A stretch of 64,000 bases of DNA from an uncultured Bacteroides sp. (GTDB lineage: Bacteria; Bacteroidota; Bacteroidia; Bacteroidales; Bacteroidaceae): contig NZ_OY782578.1 in assembly GCF_963677945.1 (NCBI RefSeq), forward strand, positions 434,001-498,000, given 5' to 3'. The notes under the pieces were generated by a model. The model saw only the letters and a program-made list of their open reading frames with translations. It made no database searches and was not told the origin of the DNA. Shown one piece after another: positions 33,917 to 40,647 of this stretch; position 1 is the stretch's first letter, and every line of letters begins with the position of its first letter. A program made the position numbers and the translations under genes.

Positions 33917-34882
33917 TTACTCGTTCTCACTAATTATACGGTTCCCTTCTTGGTCGTAAGCATAGAAACCCATGCCTGTACTTACTCCCCAACGTTTAGC
34001 ACGATTTAATCGAAGCAATAATGGAGATGGCTTATATTTCAAAGAACCAAATTCTTTGTAAAGATCTTCCATCTGAGGAACTATTTTCTCAATCCCCATT
34101 TGGTCGGCCATGCAAAATACACCTTGTCTTTGTCCCAAACCAAACTTAATGATTGAATCAATCTCAATAGGAGTTGTTAAACCTTCCTGAAGAATAGCGC
34201 AAGCTTCATTCAACAACATGAAGAATAAACGGTTGCAAACCAATCCTGCAGATTCTTCAACTGTTACATAATCATAGCTAATCAGTTTTGCAAACTGGCA
34301 TACCTTATTATAACAATCATCCGAAGTATAAAGTCCGCGAACTATTTCCATAACACGGCTCTGTGGTTGCATCATAACAAAATGTAAACATACACAACGC
34401 TCTTTATGTTCAAGTTCAGAGGCCAATTCGGTGATAACCACAGAAGAAGCATTCGATGCTATAATAGCATCTTCACTTAGTACTGCTTCCAGATTTTTAA
34501 AGATCTCCTTACGGTGATTAAGGCTTCTTTCGCCATTTTCATCATAGCGTACGGCTTCTATCACGAAATCACAGCCTTTGAACGCATCAAAAGTCAATGA
34601 GCTCTTAACACGTCCAAGAATAGATTTCTTTTCAGTCTGAGTAAGTCCCCAGGTAGCAATACGCATATCAAGTTCGCCGGCAATTCTGTCAAATGCCTTT
34701 TGAATCTTATCATCGTTTACTTCCAGGAATACAACTTCAATACCTGCGGTAGCAGCTATAGTAGCTATTTTAGAGCCTTCTTTTCCACATCCTACAATAC
34801 CAATCTTTGAAAACAACGTTTTCTTACGATCTTTGGAACTTAATCCATAGCTCTCAATTGGTTCTTTTATCATTTCTGCCAT
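33917..34882 (-). CDS. 3-hydroxyacyl-CoA dehydrogenase-like protein between pta and ackA
   Basis: 321 residues. The NAD site is 'KIGIVGCGKEGSKIA' (about 26-40, GxGxxG kept). The HAD catalytic His-Glu pair appears as 'CLHFVMMQPQSRVMEIVRG' (His about 172, Glu about 184), but the usual NPxPxMxLVE loop is replaced by VMMQPQS. 'SNASSVVITELA' and 'GLVCNRLFFMLLNEA' match family positions, and the C-terminal domain ends 'GMGFYAYDQ'. It should oxidise or reduce a 3-hydroxyacyl-CoA, yet its place between the two acetate genes (12 and 11 bases from them) suggests a special acyl substrate. Confidence 0.8.
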   Translation of the reverse strand: MAEMIKEPIESYGLSSKDRKKTLFSKIGIVGCGKEGSKIATIAATAGIEVVFLEVNDDKIQKAFDRIAGELDMRIATWGLTQTEKKSILGRVKSSLTFDAFKGCDFVIEAVRYDENGERSLNHRKEIFKNLEAVLSEDAIIASNASSVVITELASELEHKERCVCLHFVMMQPQSRVMEIVRGLYTSDDCYNKVCQFAKLISYDYVTVEESAGLVCNRLFFMLLNEACAILQEGLTTPIEIDSIIKFGLGQRQGVFCMADQMGIEKIVPQMEDLYKEFGSLKYKPSPLLLRLNRAKRWGVSTGMGFYAYDQEGNRIISENE

Positions 34883-34894
34883 AACTGAATTCTT

Positions 34895-35905
34895 TTATTT
34901 TTTCTTTGCCCCAATAGCTTGAATAGCTGTAATTGCAATCATTCTATAAATATCCTGAACTGAGCAACCGCGAGAAAGGTCATTTACCGGAGCAGCCATA
35001 CCCTGAAGAACTGGACCTACAGCTTCTGCACCACCTAAACGTTGAACAAGTTTATAAGCAATGTTTCCAACTTCAAGAGATGGGAAAACTAATGTATTTG
35101 CTTGTCCGGCAATTGCACTACCCGGAGCTTTGCTACTACCTATAGAAGGTACTAGAGCTGCATCAGCCTGTAGTTCACCATCTATTTGCATTTCTGGATC
35201 TAATTCTTTTGCAAGACGAGTAGCTTCAGCAACTTTATCAACCATTTCATGTTTTGCACTTCCTTTAGTTGAGAAGCTCAACATAGCAACTTTTGGTTCT
35301 ACGTTTGCAAGCACACGAGCAGTTCTGCCTGTAGCAACTGCAATTTGTGCAAGTTCTTCAGCTGTTGGATTTGGTAAAACAGCAACATCGGCAATCACTA
35401 AAAGACCATCTTTACCGTATTCCTTAGCTTTAGTAATCAACAACATACCACCAGAAACGACACTGATACCAGGAGCTGTCTTAATAATCTGCAAAGCAGG
35501 ACGAAGTACATTACCAGTTGTATTCTGAGCACCGGCTAATTGGCCGTCTGCATCGCCATTCTTAATGATAAGGCATCCTAAATACAATGGATCAAGAACC
35601 AGCTTACGTGCCTCCTCGATTGTCATTCCTTTCTTCTTACGAAGTTCGCAAAGCAATTCAGCATATTGCTCTTTCTTTGAATGATTTGCCGGATCAACAA
35701 TTGTTGCTTTGTCAATGTTCTTAAGACCCCATTGAGCCGCCAGACCATTAATTTCTTCTGGGTTACCAATAAGAATAATGTCTGCAACTCCATCAGCCAA
35801 AACCTGATCAGCAGCTTTCAAAGTGCGTTCTTCTGTTCCTTCAGGAAGAACAATACGCTGACGATCAGCTTTCGCCCGCGCAATAATTTCATTAATTAAA
35901 TCCAT
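34895..35905 (-). CDS. pta: Phosphate acetyltransferase
   Basis: 336 residues, the short single-domain Pta form without the DRTGG/CobB-like N-terminal part of E. coli Pta. It interconverts acetyl-CoA and acetyl phosphate. Recognisable parts are 'RIVLPEGTEERTLKAA' (18-33), 'DGQLAGAQNTTGNVLRPALQIIK' region about 119-141, 'MLSFSTKGSAKHE' and 'GELQADAALVPSI'. It is the first gene of the pta-HAD-ackA unit; a -7 box is at 35960-35967. Confidence 0.96.
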   Translation of the reverse strand: MDLINEIIARAKADRQRIVLPEGTEERTLKAADQVLADGVADIILIGNPEEINGLAAQWGLKNIDKATIVDPANHSKKEQYAELLCELRKKKGMTIEEARKLVLDPLYLGCLIIKNGDADGQLAGAQNTTGNVLRPALQIIKTAPGISVVSGGMLLITKAKEYGKDGLLVIADVAVLPNPTAEELAQIAVATGRTARVLANVEPKVAMLSFSTKGSAKHEMVDKVAEATRLAKELDPEMQIDGELQADAALVPSIGSSKAPGSAIAGQANTLVFPSLEVGNIAYKLVQRLGGAEAVGPVLQGMAAPVNDLSRGCSVQDIYRMIAITAIQAIGAKKK

Positions 35906-35959
35906 GATTGAATAATATATTTATATGTTCTGATATCGGAGCAATCTACTTTCACTTTG

Positions 35960-35967
35960 CAAAATTA
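35960..35967 (-). promoter_or_regulatory. -7 box of the pta operon
   Basis: Minus strand TAATTTTG, 54 bases before the pta start codon, matches TAnnTTTG. The -33 element is not clear. Confidence 0.5.
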
Positions 35968-36075
35968 CATATAATTGCAATATCAACATTACAAAATAGC
36001 AGATAAATTAATCAATCAAAGCACTAAAGTTGCATACTTTAACATTAAAAAGAATAAAAAAGGCATTTAAGTTGA

Positions 36076-36948
36076 TTAAACTTCAATACCTGTAAACTTT
36101 TTCAATAGATAGCCAATAAAGAAACTAATTGAAGCAACCCCAAAACTCAATAATGCCATTTCCATAAATCGCTTTTTAAAGCTCTCACTTTTGGCTACAG
36201 AATAATAATAATTAAAAATCGCAATTATCATTAATGCGGCAACAAGCATAATTCCAAGTGCAAGCAAAACATTGGAACATATTATAAAAGGTAGAACCAA
36301 AGCAACTACTGTAACAACATAAGCAAAACCTGTATAGACGGCAGCCTTAACAGGATGTTTGTCATTGCTATCTTCTGATTTTGTAGAAAGATATTCGGAT
36401 GAAGCCATAGAAAGAGCAGCAGCAATACCGGTAATACTTCCGGTTAGCGCTATAAGCTTGGAATCGCTTAAAGCAAGTGTAAATCCAGCTAATGCACCGG
36501 TAAACTCTACCAGGGCGTCATTTAATCCAAGTACTACCGAACCCATATATTCCAACCGTTCTTCATTAATAAGACCAATAAGTTTCTTCTCGTGCTCTTC
36601 TTCCTCACGACCTAGACGAAGTAATTCCGGGAAACTTGCATAACGATCATAATTTTTGTGAGCATTTGATTCGCCAGACTCCATCAATTTTAAAGCAAAA
36701 GTCAATCCAAATAAACGAGCTAACCAATAGTATTTGAATATCTTCCATCGGTCAGGGATAGGATTTTCTTTTGTATACTTCTGAAAGACTTTTCCATGAG
36801 CAACCTCATCTGCAGCTATATTCAAAAGAATTTCCTTGTTTGAACTATCTTTTTCAATAGAAGCCAGACGGGAATAAACAAGGCTCTCTGTTATTTCATT
36901 TCGTTGAAAACGAATAAATTCTTTTTTTATTTTTCCATCAATATCCAT
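36076..36948 (-). CDS. Rubrerythrin-VIT1/CCC1 fusion, iron/manganese transporter
   Basis: 290 residues. Residues 1-130 form a ferritin-like di-iron domain: 'IRFQRNEITESLVYSRLA' supplies a Glu helix, 'AADEVAHGKVF' an ExxH ligand, and 'LGREEEEHEKKL' the last Glu/His pair. Residues 135-290 are a VIT1/CCC1 membrane domain ('GLNDALVEFTGALAGFTLAL', 'SMASSEYLSTKSE') with five hydrophobic helices. Related MbfA proteins export iron under peroxide or iron stress. Single gene; regulation not visible. Confidence 0.88.
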   Translation of the reverse strand: MDIDGKIKKEFIRFQRNEITESLVYSRLASIEKDSSNKEILLNIAADEVAHGKVFQKYTKENPIPDRWKIFKYYWLARLFGLTFALKLMESGESNAHKNYDRYASFPELLRLGREEEEHEKKLIGLINEERLEYMGSVVLGLNDALVEFTGALAGFTLALSDSKLIALTGSITGIAAALSMASSEYLSTKSEDSNDKHPVKAAVYTGFAYVVTVVALVLPFIICSNVLLALGIMLVAALMIIAIFNYYYSVAKSESFKKRFMEMALLSFGVASISFFIGYLLKKFTGIEV

Positions 36949-37151
36949 TGTATTCGAGTTGAGTTTTATTCTATAAACAAAAATACAAATTTAATCTGCA
37001 TTTCAGCACAATAAAGAAACTAAAAAAAAGATAAGAAGAGACTCAATTTCAATTATAATGCGAGAGTTACATAAGTTCTCTAAACATAAAACTAGCTTTA
37101 AAAAATCCTGGTTATTTTAAAAATAAGTCTCCTCAAAAAACTTTTTTTTGC

Positions 37152-37259
37152 AAATTGATCTAGCAATCTAGCAGTAGGCATATAACTATCTGATAATAAA
37201 CACAAAAAGGGTGCTAGATCAATTTAATTTAATCTAGCGGTGATCTAGCGATCTAGCGC
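37152..37259 (-). repeat. CTAG-motif intergenic element, copy 2 (inverted relative to copy 1)
   Basis: Read on the minus strand from 37259, CTAG occurs at offsets 3, 11, 22, 42, 88 and 96, the same six positions as copy 1 at 8767. Flanking bases are also conserved (GCTAGAT, ACCGCTAGA, TGTTTAT-ATCA). An outer 14-base perfect inverted repeat, AAATTGATCTAGCA (37152-37165) / TGCTAGATCAATTT (37212-37225), is present in this copy. Confidence 0.75.
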
Positions 37260-37347
37260 TAATTCACAACTCTAACTTTTTATCTAAGCCATGGCGAAGT
37301 TTCTTTTCTTCTAGGTGTTTTTAATTAACTGGTATAATCTTTTAGTG

Positions 37348-37435
37348 CTCTTGTACAAAAGAATACATTCTCTTGTACAGAACAATTAATTCATTTGTAC
37401 AGAAGAAATATTTCTTTTGTACAAGAATGCAAATT
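37348..37435. repeat. Four-unit array of 22-base TGTACA repeats
   Basis: Four consecutive 22-base units (37348, 37370, 37392, 37414), each starting CNNTTGTACA. The TTGTACA cores at 37351, 37373, 37395 and 37417 are exactly 22 bases apart, while the remaining positions vary. No spacer-repeat structure of CRISPR type. Confidence 0.85.
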
Positions 37436-37545
37436 AAATTCTAGTGACTTAAAAAAATAATCGAAGATCTGTTTTAGTTTGGTATCTTCTGATTAGTATT
37501 AATGCAGTAGTAGTATTCAATCAAAGATTTATACATCTAAAAAAA

Positions 37546-37645
37546 ATAGAACCCCGGGAGAGTGAAATTCATTGCTCGCTTAACAACCACTACTTTATAA
37601 AATCCCTAACCATTGCTCATTTATAGTATTCCCGGGGAGTTCTAT
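37546..37645 (-). ncRNA. Candidate structured small RNA or long terminator downstream of the TPR regulator
   Basis: On the minus strand the ends of this 100-base segment pair: ATAGAACTCCCCGGGA (37645-37630) with TCCCGGGGTTCTAT (37559-37546), 14 pairs with a 2-base bulge, followed by T8 (37547-37540 region). The loop contains GAGCAATG twice (37618-37611 and 37577-37570). A sub-consensus -7 box GAAATTTG lies just upstream. It could be an sRNA with an intrinsic terminator fold. The remainder of the 36949-37806 gap holds only the repeats listed. Confidence 0.4.
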
Positions 37646-37806
37646 ATTTTGAATTACGAAACAAATTTCGGGAATAAAATGAGAAATTGATAAAAAACAG
37701 GGTAACAAAATGAAAATTATAATTAACTATTAACCAGACCATTAGCAAGAAAACACTAGCTTTCACGGTAACAATTGAAGTTACGTAATGCCAAATAATG
37801 CATTAT

Positions 37807-39453
37807 TTAGAACTTTTCAAGAAAATGATCAAGAGTTATATCTCTATCAAGGATTCCCATTTTTTCTTTTTTAATTCTGTACTTAGTTGTTTTTACACTC
37901 TGAGGGGTAATACAAAAAATATTTGCTAAGTCATTACGTGCAACTTTAATTTTAACCAAACAACAAAGATGAATTTCCTGTAGTGTTAAATTTGGATATT
38001 CTCTTTTTAAACGATCAGTAAAATGATCATAAGCCACATCAAGATTTCTTATAAGCTCATCCCAGTCACGATCAGTTAGAGATATCCTTACTACATCATC
38101 TGACAACGAGTCTTTATTTTTGGTATTAATCAGTCCTAATGAAGGTATTTTATTTAGTTTATTAAGCTTCTTAAAAAAGTCTTCCCGAAGTTGCGACTCT
38201 TTCTCTCTCATCTTAATCAACTTATTTTCTTGTTCCAACAACATTCTGCTTTTTTCTAATAATTCTTTCTTATTCCGACTTCTATAAATAAAGAAGGAGC
38301 CAGACAATAGAAGCAATAAAATAAAGGATAAAAGCCCCCAATGATAAAAAGCGATCGTTTGTTCTTTCTTCTCCAAAAGTAATCTTTGAATCTGTTCTTT
38401 TGATTTTCCATGCTGATATATATTCTGAGCTTCAATAACAGCAGCTGTCTTCGTTTGATTTTCTATAGTGTCTCTATACTTATTAAAAGTATTCATTAGC
38501 AAAAAAGCCTTTTTAGAATCTCCTTTAGCATAATATGCTTCAGCTAGCCCATTGTAACTTGATGCACGGGTATACAAGTTGGGGCTGTGTAGTGTTGTAT
38601 TATAATAATAAATTGCAGAATCATATTTCTCCATTTTCAAATAGCTATGCGCTTTAACCACAAAGCTATAAAGTGATTCTTCATAAGATGGCTTTAAAGT
38701 TAATGCTATATCTACAACTCTAATAGCCTGTTTATAATTCCCTAAATTATTATAAACTCCTCCTATCTCGTTAAAAATAACAATATGAGCTCTTGAATCC
38801 AACTTTGGAATAAAGTTGAATGCCATATAATAATTTATTAAAGCGCTGTCATTTTTACCGTGACCTGAATATGAAATAGCAAGATTTCTTAATGCATAAA
38901 CCACATAAGAATTATCATTTAACAATTTTGAAAAAGAAAGTGCCTTCTTCTGCATTTTTATGGCAGAATCATACAAGGACTCATTTATATAAAGATCACC
39001 TAAATAATAATAGATAAGATATAGCAATTTATAATCTTTACTATAAGAAGCAAAATCTGCAGCTTTTAAAAAAAACTCCATTGCAAGTTTTGAATTCTTC
39101 ATATCAGCATTCACTTGTCCAGCATAAAAATAAGCTTCAGCTTTTTTAGTAGAATCCCCATTACTAATATAATAATCTAATGCAATACTGATAAGCGAAT
39201 CCGAAACAATAGGAATAGAATTTTTAAAAAGCACTTTTGTCATAAGCAGACAATATCGAGCATTATCAGATTTATCCAAAGCAGCAGAATTAACTTTGCG
39301 CAATAAGATTAAAGTACTATCAGGATATTTATCAATAAGGGTTTCTGCCCGCATCAGTATTTCAGAGGAAGAGCGATTAGGACGGCAAGAAAAAAGCGTA
39401 CTAAACAGAAGTAACAGAAAACAGAAAAACAAGATAGGATGTTTCATTATCAT
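37807..39453 (-). CDS. Membrane TPR protein with C-terminal helix-turn-helix, paralogue A
   Basis: 548 residues. A lipoprotein-like signal ends at 'TLFSC' (Cys about 23). TPR repeats run from about 30 to 330 ('AYFYAGQVNADMKNSKLAMEFFLKAAD', split, about 115-141). One transmembrane helix ('HWGLLSFILLLLLSGSFFIY') is near 375-395, followed by a coiled coil. The C-terminal HTH 'LTLQEIHLCCLVKIKVARNDLANIFCITPQSVKTTKYRIKKEK' starts near 495. The layout suggests a sensor spanning the inner membrane with DNA-binding output, as in Bacteroides TPR regulators. A -7 box TAAATTTG is at 39481-39474. Paralogue B lies 1.2 kb away. Confidence 0.82.
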   Translation of the reverse strand: MIMKHPILFFCFLLLLFSTLFSCRPNRSSSEILMRAETLIDKYPDSTLILLRKVNSAALDKSDNARYCLLMTKVLFKNSIPIVSDSLISIALDYYISNGDSTKKAEAYFYAGQVNADMKNSKLAMEFFLKAADFASYSKDYKLLYLIYYYLGDLYINESLYDSAIKMQKKALSFSKLLNDNSYVVYALRNLAISYSGHGKNDSALINYYMAFNFIPKLDSRAHIVIFNEIGGVYNNLGNYKQAIRVVDIALTLKPSYEESLYSFVVKAHSYLKMEKYDSAIYYYNTTLHSPNLYTRASSYNGLAEAYYAKGDSKKAFLLMNTFNKYRDTIENQTKTAAVIEAQNIYQHGKSKEQIQRLLLEKKEQTIAFYHWGLLSFILLLLLSGSFFIYRSRNKKELLEKSRMLLEQENKLIKMREKESQLREDFFKKLNKLNKIPSLGLINTKNKDSLSDDVVRISLTDRDWDELIRNLDVAYDHFTDRLKREYPNLTLQEIHLCCLVKIKVARNDLANIFCITPQSVKTTKYRIKKEKMGILDRDITLDHFLEKF

Positions 39454-39528
39454 ATTTCATAATAAACAATCCACAAATTTAAAAAAATTATCCAAAATAC
39501 ATCCTAAATCCCATTTTTAATAAAATAA

Positions 39529-39939
39529 CTATTGCTTAGTAATTTTCCAGGTAAAGATATCCTTACCTATTTGAATATTCATAAGATATCTCCCATTTGG
39601 CATAAAAAGTACATCAATAGAAGTTTTAGATTGTGTAACGTGATTCATTTGTAACAAAGCACCTTCTAAAGAGAATAGATAAACTGTAGCTTTAATATTC
39701 CTAGACATTCCGGTTATTTCAATCAGCAATGAATTATTCTCAGAACGAGGATATACTTTAACATCATGCCCTTGAAATAAAGTAGCATTAGGTTTTACTT
39801 CATTGATTATAATCGATTCTTTTCGCATCCCTTCATTAACAAGATGAACCGTATCCATGCAAATCATAGCCGGCTTACGGAATATATGGTTCCCTAAATT
39901 GCTGTAACAACTATACATATTATCTATATTATATTGCAT
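39529..39939 (-). CDS. DUF3244-like short protein without a signal peptide
   Basis: 136 residues from the ATG at 39939. A longer frame begins at a GTG (39999) that lies inside the preceding terminator hairpin, so I prefer the internal Met. The C-terminal 70 residues ('SLLIEITGMSRNIKATVYLFSLEG...NGRYLMNIQIGKDIFTWKI') have the beta-sandwich pattern of the neighbouring DUF3244 protein and of C-terminal sorting domains. No export signal is visible, so it may be a decayed or truncated paralogue. Confidence 0.55.
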   Translation of the reverse strand: MQYNIDNMYSCYSNLGNHIFRKPAMICMDTVHLVNEGMRKESIIINEVKPNATLFQGHDVKVYPRSENNSLLIEITGMSRNIKATVYLFSLEGALLQMNHVTQSKTSIDVLFMPNGRYLMNIQIGKDIFTWKITKQ

Positions 39940-39984
39940 GTTAGCTAAATTAATATCCAAACTAAAACTAATATTTATAAAAGC

Positions 39985-40013
39985 CGCTGACTTTTTCACA
40001 AAAGTCAGCGCTT
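39985..40013 (-). terminator. Terminator after the DUF3244 gene
   Basis: On the minus strand CGCTGACTTTT and AAAAAGTCAGCG form an 11-base stem with a tiny loop, followed by GCTTTTAT. It overlaps the GTG that would extend the next reading frame. Confidence 0.6.
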
Positions 40014-40066
40014 AAAACTGAGTGTCAATAACTATCTAATTAATCAATCGATTAAATTGATTTCTA

Positions 40067-40444
40067 TTATAAATCAAATTCTCCAAACCATTTCTTGCTC
40101 CCACTATTAATCTCAATATAGTATGTATCAGATCCTGATCCTGCTAAAGAAATTGGAAGAATTGTTCCGGCTTGAGCATTCAATGTATTTTCATATACTA
40201 CTTCACCCAAAGAGTTTTCAATAGTAACAGTTGAGTTCCCTAAATTTGAAGAAAAACTTAGAGTTACCAAATCGACATCAATGGTTGCAGCTATAGGAAT
40301 AACGGTTTCTCCAACAGATGTTGGTCTTACACTTTTATCTCGACCTGCTTGTAAATTGATTAAATTTGAGTCATAAGTTTCGGCATACAAAGATGACACC
40401 AAAAAGAGTGAGCAACACAGTGCAATGAATAATGACTTTTTCAT
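40067..40444 (-). CDS. DUF3244 domain-containing secreted protein
   Basis: 125 residues with signal peptide (about 1-21, ending 'SLYAE') and one small beta-sandwich domain ('TVTIENSLGEVVYENTLNAQAGTILPISLAG', split, ending 'KWFGEFDL'). DUF3244 proteins are small periplasmic or surface proteins of Bacteroidales with no known function. They commonly neighbour TPR-HTH regulators, as here with one on each side. A full promoter (40496-40527) precedes it. Confidence 0.85.
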   Translation of the reverse strand: MKKSLFIALCCSLFLVSSLYAETYDSNLINLQAGRDKSVRPTSVGETVIPIAATIDVDLVTLSFSSNLGNSTVTIENSLGEVVYENTLNAQAGTILPISLAGSGSDTYYIEINSGSKKWFGEFDL

Positions 40445-40495
40445 AATGCTTATTTTTTTATATTATTTAAATTCGGTTTTTAAAATTGCTTGATA

Positions 40496-40527
40496 CAAAA
40501 TTAAGGAATAAAGAATGATTAATCAAA
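40496..40527 (-). promoter_or_regulatory. Promoter of the DUF3244 gene
   Basis: On the minus strand TTTG (40527-40524) and TAATTTTG (40503-40496) are separated by 20 bases, a complete Bacteroidetes promoter, 51 bases before the start codon. Confidence 0.7.
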
Positions 40528-40647
40528 AAAAACGTTGGACATATTAATTATTAATTAATCATTTATAATACAGCATATTAAATACTATTCCAACAATAAT
40601 TTGAGACTCTAATATTGGACAAATTAAAAAAACAGAGATTAAATACA

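Noticed and set aside
32703..35905. Butyrate-type pathway because of the hydroxyacyl-CoA dehydrogenase-like gene
   Set aside because: No thiolase, crotonase, butyryl-CoA dehydrogenase or butyrate kinase is present in the window, and the active-site loop is atypical.
37348..37435. CRISPR array at the periodic TGTACA repeats
   Set aside because: The period is 22 bases in total, only 6-7 bases are conserved per unit, and no cas genes are present.
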